A stretch of DNA of 7,980 bases from Acidobacteriota bacterium (GTDB lineage: Bacteria; Acidobacteriota; Terriglobia; Terriglobales; Acidobacteriaceae). Position numbers and translations under genes: made by a program. The stretch is from positions 1 through 7,980 of the forward strand of contig JAJZIF010000156.1 in the NCBI GenBank assembly GCA_021810735.1, in the 5' to 3' direction. Of the stretch, positions 1-6,389 are shown one piece after another (the stretch's first letter is position 1; each line of letters begins with the position of its first letter). The notes under the pieces are model-generated. The model was given only the letters and a program-made list of their open reading frames with translations. It ran no database searches and was not told the origin of the DNA.

Positions 1-1020
1 GGCGTGGTGGAGTTTCCGAATGAAACGGTGAGCGACCCCATTCTGGTGCGGTCTTCTTCCGCGGGTTCGTCGGCTGGCGCCTCAGGCGGCATGCCGGTCT
101 ACAACTACGTGGTGACGGTGGACGACGCGCTGATGGAGATTACGCACGTGATTCGCGGCGATGACCACATTTCGAACACGCCCAAGCAGGTAGCGATTTA
201 CGAGGCGTTCGGGTGGAAAGTGCCGGAGTTTGCGCACCTGTCGACGATTCTGGGCAGCGACCGCGAGCGGCTCTCGAAGCGGCACGGCGCGACGTCGATT
301 GCGAGCTTCCGGGAGATGGGGATTCTGCCCGAGGCGCTGGTGAACTACCTGGCGCTGCTGGGCTGGGGCGCGGAGGGCGGGACGCGGGAGATTTTTCCGC
401 TGGAGGAGTTGATCGCGGCCTTCAAGCTGGAGCGGGTGACGGCGTCGCCGGCCGTGTTTGATTTCGAAAAGCTGAACTGGATGAACCGGCACTACCTGAA
501 GGAATGCGACCGGGAGCGGCTGGCCGATCTGGCATGGCCGTACTTTGCACAGGAGAACTGGCTCCCGCCGCAGGATGTCGCCGGCACGGATGTGCATGCG
601 TGGTTCGACAAGCTACTGGCGATTTTTGTGCCGTCGGTGGACCTGCTGGACCAGTTGCCTGGCCGGGCGCGGTTTGTGTTCGATTTCGATCCGCTGCGGG
701 CGCGCGACGAGGCGGAAAACGCCGCGCTGCTGGAGAGCGAGAGCGCGCAGAAGGTGCTCTCAGCCTTTGCGGAAAAGGTGCGGGCGCATGCGGGCGCTGT
801 GGATCCCGCACAGTTCAAGGCCTGGATGAACGAAGTGAAGACCGAGACCGGAGTGAAGGGCAAGGAGCTGTTTCATCCGGTGCGGATCGCGCTGACGGGC
901 TCGCACTCGGGGCCGGAGTTCGACAAGCTGATTCCGCTGTTTGAGGAAGGCAGCGGGCTGGAGCTGCCTGTGCATGTGTTGAGCCTGCGGGAGCGGGTGG
1001 AGAAGTTTCTGGCGGAGTAA
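1..1020 (+). CDS. gltX: Glutamyl-tRNA synthetase, C-terminal part (5' end outside window)
   Basis: Cytoplasmic class I aminoacyl-tRNA synthetase that attaches glutamate to tRNA-Glu (and to tRNA-Gln in organisms that use the amidotransferase route). The frame is open from base 1, so the N-terminal Rossmann half with the HIGH motif lies to the left. Seen here: the conserved stretch ending [16 protein letters not shown] (about 142-192), the class I KMSKS-type loop as RLSKRHG (268-288), and [10 protein letters not shown] at 469-498 marking the stem-contact region. A helical anticodon-binding domain follows to the TAA at 1018-1020. The visible 339 codons are about two thirds of a normal GluRS of roughly 470-520 residues. 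Oddity: between ILVRS and MPVYNYVV there is a Ser/Gly/Ala-rich insert (52-90) where most GluRS have only a short Asp-Gly turn. Family assignment is secure. Whether it is discriminating or non-discriminating cannot be read from this fragment. Confidence 0.97.
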   Translation, partial: GVVEFPNETVSDPILVRSSSAGSSAGASGGMPVYNYVVTVDDALMEITHVIRGDDHISNTPKQVAIYEAFGWKVPEFAHLSTILGSDRERLSKRHGATSIASFREMGILPEALVNYLALLGWGAEGGTREIFPLEELIAAFKLERVTASPAVFDFEKLNWMNRHYLKECDRERLADLAWPYFAQENWLPPQDVAGTDVHAWFDKLLAIFVPSVDLLDQLPGRARFVFDFDPLRARDEAENAALLESESAQKVLSAFAEKVRAHAGAVDPAQFKAWMNEVKTETGVKGKELFHPVRIALTGSHSGPEFDKLIPLFEEGSGLELPVHVLSLRERVEKFLAE

Positions 1021-1279
1021 ATGCCCTGCAAGATTCGGGCTTCCGCCGATCTTCGAGCCGCGAGCCCCCGTTGATTCGCCCTGCCTGACATGGGCGGCGG
1101 ACCGGTCAAAAGTGAATCCGGCAGGAAAGGCACGGCGGAGCTTTCGCAGCCGGTTCAAAGCGACTTCGCCGCAGCGGACAGCTTCGCTATCTCTTGCGCT
1201 GCCGACAGGTTTGTCCCCCCGTCTGGATATCTGCATATTCCTTCCAGGATTACTCGCTGTGACGCCGATTCGAAACGCC

Positions 1280-1840
1280 TTACTCCACGCGGTAGAAGCT
1301 CAGCGATGCGTCACCCTGGTTCAGGGTGCGGTAGCGGTGGAGATTGCCGTAGGTTTCTGCGAGCGGGTGGCGTTTGGCGTGTTCGGCGATGACGATGGCA
1401 TCTGCAGCGAGGATGGTGCTGCATGCGCCACCCAGCAGCGTGAGGGTGAGGTCGTATTCGTCGGCTTTTTCGTAGGGAGGGTCGAGGAAGACGAGGTCGA
1501 CTTCCCTGCCCTGCGTGGCGAGGCGCTTGAGGGCTGCGGCGGCGCTGGAGGATTCGAGCGCGTAGCCGGAGTGAATTTTTAACAGCGAAAGATTGGCTCG
1601 GATGGTTTTGAGCGCGGGCGCGGCGTGCTCGACGAAGATGGCCTCGGCTGCTCCGCGGCTGAGGGCCTCGATGCCGACGGCTCCCGAACCTGCGTAGAGG
1701 TCGAGAAAGACGCTGCCGGGGATGCGCGGGGCGAGGACGTTGAAGAGGGTTTCGCGGAGGCGGTCGCTGGTGGGCCGGGTGTGTTGGCCGGGCGGCGCGG
1801 AGAGCGGCCGCGAGCGATATTTTCCGGCGATGACGCGCAT
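1280..1840 (-). CDS. rsmD: 16S rRNA (guanine(966)-N2)-methyltransferase RsmD
   Basis: SAM-dependent methyltransferase that modifies G966 of 16S rRNA during 30S assembly in the cytoplasm. The 186-residue product has the usual family length. It opens with the typical MRVIAGKYRSRPL, followed by RPTSDRLRETLFN (residues 22-34), which is characteristic of RsmD. The SAM-binding motif I is DLYAGSGAVGIEALSRG (47-63), and the catalytic N-methyltransferase motif is DPPY (120-123). The ATG at 1838-1840 is chosen because the family signature begins right at it; the ribosome-binding site is weak (GAAAG a few bases upstream). It is convergent with gltX and divergent from the M50-like gene, with a 142-base gap holding the start regions of both. 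No coaD or other usual partner is visible on its downstream side. Confidence 0.96.
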   Translation of the reverse strand: MRVIAGKYRSRPLSAPPGQHTRPTSDRLRETLFNVLAPRIPGSVFLDLYAGSGAVGIEALSRGAAEAIFVEHAAPALKTIRANLSLLKIHSGYALESSSAAAALKRLATQGREVDLVFLDPPYEKADEYDLTLTLLGGACSTILAADAIVIAEHAKRHPLAETYGNLHRYRTLNQGDASLSFYRVE

Positions 1841-1948
1841 GTTGCTTTCATGCTACAGCGCTGCGGCGGAATGAGCGGCGTATCGCCATCCGGGATGAGC
1901 GCGCGAGGGAGGTGATATTTTCAACGGCGCGCTTCGCGGCCAAGCCTC

Positions 1949-1954
1949 TACAAT
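1949..1954 (+). promoter_or_regulatory. Possible -10 element (TACAAT) for the M50-like gene
   Basis: TACAAT matches the sigma-70 -10 consensus at five of six positions and lies 28 bases before the ATG at 1983, just ahead of a good ribosome-binding site (GAGGAG, 1972-1977). No convincing -35 hexamer is found 16-18 bases upstream, where the sequence is GC-rich. The call rests only on the hexamer and its position. Confidence 0.3.
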
Positions 1955-1982
1955 ACGGACGGATAGAGAACGAGGAGTAAGC

Positions 1983-3119
1983 ATGCGCGGATGGTCGTTT
2001 CCCCTGGGTCGCTGGTTTGGAGTGCACATCCGCGTACATGTGCTGTTTGCGCTGCTGCTGCTGATCTGCGTGGTCTCGACGGACCTGCCCGGGCTGCCGC
2101 TGTGGCGCGGGCTGATGCTGTGCGGCCTGCTGTTTGTGTGCGTGGTGCTGCGCGAGATTGTGCGGCTGGTTGCGGCCAGCTACTACGGCGTGCATTTGCG
2201 CAGCATTCTGCTGCTGCCGATTGGCGGCCTGGTTTCCTACGCGAGCCCTGACAGCGCGGAGCGCGCACAGACGGGACGCGCGCAGACTGTAATTGCCATT
2301 TCAGGGCCGGTGGCGAGCCTGGTCTTTGGCGCGATTTTTGCCGGGCTGATCCTTGGCGCTGCGCCGCAGGCGCCCGTATTTGCGCGGCCGTGGGTGACGC
2401 CGGAGCATCTGCTGCGCTCGCTCGTCTGGCTCAACGCGGGGCTGTTTGCGGTGCATCTGCTGCCGGCATACCCACTGGACATGGGACGGCTGGTCCGTGC
2501 GTATTACATTCGCACGCAGGGCGCGACGCAGGCGGCGAAGTCGGCCTCACAACTGAGCCAGGTGATCGGCGCAACGGCGATGGTGATTGGGCTGGTGCTG
2601 CTGGCGGTGCCGAACGTTTCGTTGACCGAGGAGATCAGCCCGTGGCTGATCATGGGCGGATTTTTCATCTTCATCGGCACGCAGCTCGAAGACCAGGGCG
2701 TGATGGTGCAGTCGATTGTGGACACGGTGCGGATGAAGGACGTGATGCTGACGGAGTTCAGCACGCTGTCGCCCTCGGACACGCTTTCTGACGCGCTGCA
2801 CAAGGCAATTCATTCGCTGCAGGATGATTTTCCGGTCGTGCGCGGGCAGAACCTGATTGGCGTGGTGTCGAAGCAGAGCATTGTGCAGGCGCTGCGGCAG
2901 GACGGAGACAGCTACGTGCAGTCGATCATGTCGCGGGGGTTTCAACTGGCGCAGCCGGATGACTCGCTGGGGCTGGTGATTCGCAGGATCGACAGCGGGC
3001 GAATGCCGCTGATTCCGGTCGCCGAGCATGGGCGCATAGTGGGCATTGTGAGCCTGCAGAACCTGCGCACCGGCATGATGCTGCTGGCTGAGCATCGCCG
3101 GCTGCAGCGGGAGCAGTAA
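1983..3119 (+). CDS. Site-2 protease (M50)-fold membrane protein with two CBS domains; active-site histidines replaced
   Basis: A 378-residue inner-membrane protein. Residues 1-250 carry about six hydrophobic segments laid out like the SpoIVFB-type site-2 proteases: an N-terminal IRVHVLFALLLL segment, LLLPIGGLV (76-84), a further segment around ISGPVASLVFG, then HLLPAYPLDMGRLVRA (158-173), which matches the family's NLLPAFPxDGGRxLRA. Residues about 250-370 form a tandem CBS pair (MKDVML...GVVSKQSIV and VQSIMS...IVGIVSLQNL), a module that usually binds adenine nucleotides. The position normally occupied by HExxH in transmembrane segment 2 reads R57-E58-I59-V60-R61 in an otherwise well-aligned stretch. 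Both zinc-binding His are therefore Arg, while Glu58 and the second-motif Asp166 remain. Regulated intramembrane proteolysis is the family's role, but this copy is predicted inactive; a regulatory or scaffold role sensed through CBS is inference. The start is supported by GAGGAG five bases upstream. Confidence 0.9.
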   Translation: MRGWSFPLGRWFGVHIRVHVLFALLLLICVVSTDLPGLPLWRGLMLCGLLFVCVVLREIVRLVAASYYGVHLRSILLLPIGGLVSYASPDSAERAQTGRAQTVIAISGPVASLVFGAIFAGLILGAAPQAPVFARPWVTPEHLLRSLVWLNAGLFAVHLLPAYPLDMGRLVRAYYIRTQGATQAAKSASQLSQVIGATAMVIGLVLLAVPNVSLTEEISPWLIMGGFFIFIGTQLEDQGVMVQSIVDTVRMKDVMLTEFSTLSPSDTLSDALHKAIHSLQDDFPVVRGQNLIGVVSKQSIVQALRQDGDSYVQSIMSRGFQLAQPDDSLGLVIRRIDSGRMPLIPVAEHGRIVGIVSLQNLRTGMMLLAEHRRLQREQ

Positions 3120-3173
3120 GCCGTTGGCTGGGAGATCCTCTCCTCGCACATCTGCCAACGGCGGGCAGATGTG
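3120..3173 (+). promoter_or_regulatory. Overlapping inverted repeats in the leader of rsmI
   Basis: Two perfect stems share bases and cannot form together. Stem A is GCCGTTGGC (3120-3128) pairing with GCCAACGGC (3154-3162). Stem B is CACATCTGCC (3147-3156) pairing with GGCAGATGTG (3164-3173) around a seven-base loop. A smaller GGAGA/TCTCC hairpin (3131-3143) fits inside the loop of stem A, and a third, CCCGC/GCGGG (3179-3194), lies just before the rsmI ATG. There is no T-run after stem B, so it is not a standard intrinsic terminator. The arrangement resembles an attenuator or ribosome-access switch, but function is inferred from base pairing only. Confidence 0.45.
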
Positions 3174-3203
3174 GGACGCCCGCGCAGCTGCGGGGCACCC
3201 GCG

Positions 3204-4073
3204 ATGATGGACGAAGGCAAGCTGGCGCCGGGGCTGTACCTGGTGGCGACTCCGATAGGGAACCTCGAAGACATTACGCTGCGCGCGCTGCGGGTGCTTC
3301 GCTCCGCCGACCGCATTGCGTGCGAGGACACGCGGCAGACGCAGAAGCTGTTGAATCACTTCAGCATCACGACGCCCACGACCAGCCTGCACGAGCACAA
3401 CGAAGCGGCGCGCACACCAGAGCTGCTTGCCGCGCTGCAGGCGGGTGAGCGAATTGCCGTGGTTTCAGATGCGGGGATGCCGGTGATTTCCGATCCGGGA
3501 ATGCATCTGGCCGCGGGTGCATTGAAGGCGGGGATTGCGGTGTATCCCGTGCCGGGCGCGAATGCGGCGCTGACGGCGCTGGTGGCTTCAGGAGCGCCGG
3601 CGGAGCGATTTCTCTTCTTTGGATTTCTGCCGTCGAAGGCAGGCGAACGACGGACGGCACTGGAGCGGCTGCGCAAGCAAACCGCGGACCGGCTCACGGT
3701 GATTTTTTACGAGGCTCCGCACCGAATTGTGGAGACGCTGGGCGACCTGGCGGCCGTGTGGGGCGAAGAGGCGCAGGTGGTACTGGCGCGCGAACTGACG
3801 AAGGTTCACGAGGAGTTTTTGCGCGGCACGGTGGCGGAGGTGCGGGCTGCGCTGGCAGAGCGTGATCGTGTGCGCGGCGAGATGGTGCTGCTGCTGGATG
3901 CGGTTCCGGAGGCGAAGGCTGCTGTGGCGGAGAGCGTGAGCGAACGCGTTGCGGCGCTGGCGCGCGAAGAGGGTCTGGACGAGCGCGATGCGCTGAAGAG
4001 AATTGCGCGGGAACGCGGAATTTCCAAGAGTGATGCGTACCGGGAGCTGCAGCGGGAGCGCGGGAAGCGATAG
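3204..4073 (+). CDS. rsmI: 16S rRNA (cytidine(1402)-2'-O)-methyltransferase RsmI
   Basis: Tetrapyrrole-methylase-fold enzyme that 2'-O-methylates C1402 in the decoding centre of 16S rRNA, using SAM. Read from the ATG at 3204 it has 289 residues, normal for the family. Motifs in order: LYLVATPIGNLEDITLRAL (11-29), EDTRQTQKLL (41-50), SDAGMPVISDPG (88-99), PVPGANAALTAL (115-126), FYEAPHRI (168-175), LARELTKVHEEFLRGT (194-209), and a helical C-terminal segment ending DALKRIARERGISKSDAYREL, as in full-length RsmI. The third motif is usually SDAGTPGISDPG; Met and Val here are unusual. Start choice: a GTG at 3171 is in frame but lies inside a hairpin and adds 11 residues without family character, so ATG 3204 (or 3207) is preferred. 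Neither has a strong ribosome-binding site. The 3' end is convergent with the next gene, 13 bases away. Confidence 0.95.
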   Translation: MMDEGKLAPGLYLVATPIGNLEDITLRALRVLRSADRIACEDTRQTQKLLNHFSITTPTTSLHEHNEAARTPELLAALQAGERIAVVSDAGMPVISDPGMHLAAGALKAGIAVYPVPGANAALTALVASGAPAERFLFFGFLPSKAGERRTALERLRKQTADRLTVIFYEAPHRIVETLGDLAAVWGEEAQVVLARELTKVHEEFLRGTVAEVRAALAERDRVRGEMVLLLDAVPEAKAAVAESVSERVAALAREEGLDERDALKRIARERGISKSDAYRELQRERGKR

Positions 4074-4086
4074 CGGGATTGCGCGT

Positions 4087-4764
4087 TTACGCACCGGGGA
4101 CTGTGATGCCGGATCTGCGCTCCCAGTGCCCGTTGATCTTCTGAAGAAAGATCCACTGGGCCTGACTGCAGAGCACCCCGCACCAGTCGTTCCTGTACAC
4201 CAGGGCAGCCTTCTGGTCGTCGCTGAAATAGACGGCACTGAAGAACGTGACGCCGGGATACACCGCGTAGCGGGTTTGCAGCTTGGAGCCGGGATAGGCG
4301 GAGGATTTTGCCTGGCGGAGTTCGCGGACCTGGGCGGCGTCGAGCAGATCATAGGGATGGTCAAGCTGGAATCGGCGTTCGAGCCGGAAGGTGACATCCT
4401 GGAGGCGTTCGAAATCGCCGACGGCCTGGTGGAAGGCTTTTTCGTCGCCGGGCGGCGGCTTGAGCGCGCCGCGCGGGTCGATGCGTGGGTCCATATCGGC
4501 GAAGTTGACGGTCTGGGCGGCGATGGCCCAGCGCGTGGTGTTTCCCGCGGCAGTGCCGCTCAGCAGATTGCCGGGCATCAGCAGGGAGTAAATGGCGTAG
4601 GAATCCGCGGCGCGTTCTGGCGGGATGCGATCGCCGTTGGACGTAGATTCGTGCCGGGAAAGGTGAGATGCAGAATGGCCGGGCGCAGCCTGTGGAATTG
4701 GCACGGGCAGGGCCGCGGCGGCAGCAGCGGTTGTCATCGCCACGGCAAAGACAATAACGCGCAT
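4087..4764 (-). CDS. Predicted exported protein of unknown function
   Basis: I do not recognise a named family. The 225-residue product starts with a short basic end and an Ala-rich hydrophobic run (MRVIVFAVAMTTAAAAAALP), a plausible Sec signal peptide, followed by a Pro/Ser/His-rich linker to about residue 45. The mature part has a conserved look: SYAIYSLLMPG (55-65), RWAIAAQTVNFADMDP (78-93), then a region rich in charged and aromatic residues, YPGVTFFSAVYF (169-180), and W194-C195-x3-C199 in NDWCGVLCSQAQW, near the end. Two Cys so placed in an exported protein could form a disulfide. The ATG at 4762-4764 is chosen because it places the signal peptide at the N-terminus. An in-frame ATG at 4884 would push translation through the strong hairpin at 4788-4810 and overlap the upstream gene. 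It is probably an envelope or periplasmic protein restricted to related bacteria. Confidence 0.75.
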   Translation of the reverse strand: MRVIVFAVAMTTAAAAAALPVPIPQAAPGHSASHLSRHESTSNGDRIPPERAADSYAIYSLLMPGNLLSGTAAGNTTRWAIAAQTVNFADMDPRIDPRGALKPPPGDEKAFHQAVGDFERLQDVTFRLERRFQLDHPYDLLDAAQVRELRQAKSSAYPGSKLQTRYAVYPGVTFFSAVYFSDDQKAALVYRNDWCGVLCSQAQWIFLQKINGHWERRSGITVPGA

Positions 4765-4787
4765 CACTGTGGAATGTAGACGCAAAT

Positions 4788-4810
4788 GCCGGGCGAAGGG
4801 TTCGCCCGGC
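4788..4810 (-). terminator. Strong 10-bp hairpin, likely terminator after the 4860-5315 gene
   Basis: GCCGGGCGAA, a three-base loop, then TTCGCCCGGC form a perfect GC-rich stem. It lies 50 bases past the stop of the minus-strand gene ending at 4860 and 23 bases before the start of the next minus-strand gene. On the minus strand it is followed by ATTTGCG, a poor U-tract, so termination may be partial. The same structure could instead act as a leader hairpin for the exported-protein gene. Confidence 0.5.
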
Positions 4811-4859
4811 GCGCAAAAAGCAGAATCAAGCGAGGAAATCCAGGACCTGTTCACTGGCC

Positions 4860-5315
4860 TTAGTGGCCGGCAGAGAGTTTCCACGCGGGAGTGGGGCGCT
4901 CGGCCAGAGGCAGATCGCGACCCTTGAGGCGGTCGTAGAGGTGGTCGTCGCTGGTGGTGCCGAGCGCCTGGTTGTAGAGGCTGGGTTCGCCGGCAGCTTC
5001 CTTCAGCTCCTCGGTGAAACGATGGAGGTTGCGCAGATGGTCGGCGGTGGCCGCAAAATCGCCGCGGGAGGTGTGAAAGTGCTGCTGGTAACCATGGTTG
5101 ACCAGATGCGTGATCTCCTTGCCGAAGAGCACGCCGGGGCGATGGACGAACTGGTAGACCCCGTCGTCGCCGCCGGGGCCGAGGATGGCGGCGCAGCCGT
5201 ATTTGGAAACCTGAACCTGATTTGCGACGTTCGGGACCGGGGCGACATCAAATTGAAGACTGCGAAGCCTATCCTGAACTTCACTGTAGGTAATCTGCTT
5301 GATTTTCTTGGGCAT
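4860..5315 (-). CDS. Conserved-looking hypothetical protein, 151 residues
   Basis: I cannot name the family. The protein is soluble, with no signal peptide or membrane segment. It begins MPKKIKQITYSEVQDRLRSLQF, with a basic end and then an amphipathic helix. A compact central part follows, with GCAAILGPGGDDGVYQF (40-56) and GVLFGKEITHLVNHGYQQHF (61-80), which contains several His (70, 74, 79, 81). A helical segment around DHLRNLHRFTEELKEAAG (92-109) comes next, then a polar tail with LYNQALGTTSDDHLYDRL. The His cluster could bind a metal, but there is no recognised motif. Coding support comes from the uninterrupted frame and protein-like composition, and from good fit in the gap between oppositely oriented neighbours. 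The ATG at 5313-5315 has only a weak GCAGG-type ribosome-binding site. It diverges from cysM over a 114-base gap. Confidence 0.75.
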   Translation of the reverse strand: MPKKIKQITYSEVQDRLRSLQFDVAPVPNVANQVQVSKYGCAAILGPGGDDGVYQFVHRPGVLFGKEITHLVNHGYQQHFHTSRGDFAATADHLRNLHRFTEELKEAAGEPSLYNQALGTTSDDHLYDRLKGRDLPLAERPTPAWKLSAGH

Positions 5316-5338
5316 GATGCCTGCGGACCTATTCGAAT

Positions 5339-5367
5339 TTGGGGGTTTCAGCGCCGGAAGCTAAACT
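5339..5367 (+). promoter_or_regulatory. Weak candidate promoter for cysM
   Basis: TTGGGG (5339-5344) and TAAACT (5362-5367) are spaced by 17 bases in the divergent gap between the hypothetical gene and cysM, about 60 bases before the cysM ATG. Each hexamer is a partial match (TTG kept in the -35; four of six in the -10). A promoter for the cysteine genes is expected in this gap; this is the best-spaced candidate I see. Confidence 0.2.
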
Positions 5368-5429
5368 GAAGGTATAGGCGACCGGCTGTTTTCAATCTCG
5401 CACAAGAAAGCCTGGACTGCAATTTACCG

Positions 5430-6389
5430 ATGGCTACGCTGACCAAATCGCAGACGCCTGAAACGCCGGTTTTAGGCACCCCGTTGCTGGAACGGATTGG
5501 CAACACGCCCCTGGTGCGCCTGGAGCGGATCACCGAAAAGCTCCCGGGGATCCATATTCTCGGCAAGGCGGAGTGGTCCAACCCCGGCGGATCCGTGAAA
5601 GACCGACCGGCATCGGCCATTGTGCAGGACGCGAGGCAGCGCGGGCTGCTGCCGCCGGGCAAGCATCTGCTGGACGCCACCAGCGGCAACACCGGCATCG
5701 CCTATGCCATGCTGGGCGCGGCGATGGGCTTCCCTGTGACGCTGTGCATGCCGACCAACGTATCGCTCGAACGCAAGCGGATTCTGGCCGCATATGGTGC
5801 GGAGATCGTGTGGACGGATCCGAATGACGGCTCGGATGGAGCGATCCGCAGGGCACGCGAGCTGGCGGCGAACGAGCCCGAAAAGTATTATTACGCCGAC
5901 CAGTACAACAACGAGAACAACTGGCGGGCTCACTACCGCACCACGGCAAACGAAATCTGGGAGCAGACCGCCGGGCGCGTCACCCACTTCATCACCGGGC
6001 TGGGCACGAGCGGCACCTTCATGGGCACGTCGCGGCGGCTGCGCGAGCTGAAGCCGGGGATCGAGTGCATTTCGATGCAGCCGGACTCGCCGTTCAACGG
6101 CCTGGAAGGGCTGAAGCACATGCCGACGGCGATTGTTCCGGGCATTTACGATGCCGAACTCGCCGACCGGAACATCGAAATAGAAACCGAAGCCGCCTAC
6201 GCCATGGCCAAGCGGCTGGCCCGCAGCGAAGGGCTGCTGGTGGGCGTTTCGTCAGCGGCCAACGTGGCTGCGGCGCTGCGCGTAGGCGAAGAACTGGCCG
6301 TCAGGGGCGAAGAGGCTGTGATTGTGACCATTCTTTGCGACTCGGCCGACAAGTACCTGAGCGAACGCTTCTGGGAGGAACCATGCTGA
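5430..6389 (+). CDS. cysM: CysM-type cysteine synthase (PLP-dependent, predicted CysO-thiocarboxylate using)
   Basis: Fold-type II PLP enzyme that makes cysteine by beta-replacement on an activated serine. Visible: IGNTPLVRL (23-31), NPGGSVKDRP with the Schiff-base Lys57, TSGNTG (84-89) for substrate carboxylate binding, and GLGTSGTFMG (190-199) cradling the PLP phosphate. Its 319 residues fit the family. Lys229 in GLEGLKHM aligns by eye with Arg220 of M. tuberculosis CysM, the residue that favours O-phosphoserine, so a basic residue is kept. The flexible C-terminal lid of the mycobacterial enzyme is absent here; the protein ends soon after DKYLSERFW. Context decides the subtype: mec overlaps its 3' end by seven bases, and cysO and an E1-like gene follow, so the sulfur donor is likely CysO-thiocarboxylate rather than free sulfide. 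The ATG at 5430 lacks a clear ribosome-binding site. An ordinary O-acetylserine sulfhydrylase activity cannot be excluded. Confidence 0.92.
   Translation: MATLTKSQTPETPVLGTPLLERIGNTPLVRLERITEKLPGIHILGKAEWSNPGGSVKDRPASAIVQDARQRGLLPPGKHLLDATSGNTGIAYAMLGAAMGFPVTLCMPTNVSLERKRILAAYGAEIVWTDPNDGSDGAIRRARELAANEPEKYYYADQYNNENNWRAHYRTTANEIWEQTAGRVTHFITGLGTSGTFMGTSRRLRELKPGIECISMQPDSPFNGLEGLKHMPTAIVPGIYDAELADRNIEIETEAAYAMAKRLARSEGLLVGVSSAANVAAALRVGEELAVRGEEAVIVTILCDSADKYLSERFWEEPC
6374..6380 (+). promoter_or_regulatory. Ribosome-binding site of mec inside the cysM 3' end
   Basis: GGAGGAA lies two to three bases before the ATG at 6383 and within the last codons of cysM (coding its WEE). It fixes the mec start and, with the overlapping ATG/TGA, points to translational coupling of mec to cysM. 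Confidence 0.75.

Noticed and set aside
1011..1047. Possible terminator after gltX (GGCGGA pairing with TCCGCC, GCCC with GGGC)
   Set aside because: The two short stems are separated by a six-base bulge and no T-run follows, so it is too weak to call.
1021..1279. Open frames on both strands in the gap between gltX and rsmD (for example 1090-1392 + and 873-1133 -)
   Set aside because: The translations are arginine/serine-rich without protein-like patterning, run into neighbouring genes in the wrong frame, and lack convincing ribosome-binding sites. I see no gene, RNA or repeat here, only weak imperfect stems.
3147..3173. Intrinsic terminator for the M50-like gene
   Set aside because: The stem is strong, but no T-tract follows on either strand, so it was reported as a possible leader structure instead.
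3171..3203. GTG at 3171 as the rsmI start
   Set aside because: It lies in the 3' arm of a 10-bp hairpin and adds 11 residues (VGRPRSCGAPA-like) that do not resemble RsmI N-termini. It is kept as an alternative only.
2547..3398. Long minus-strand open frame opposite the M50-like gene and rsmI
   Set aside because: It is a His/Arg/Gln-rich translation, typical of the antisense of GC-rich genes, and is fully covered by well-supported plus-strand genes.
4765..4884. N-terminal extension of the exported protein from an ATG at 4884
   Set aside because: It would bury the signal peptide 40 residues inside the protein, cross a strong hairpin and overlap the upstream gene's end.
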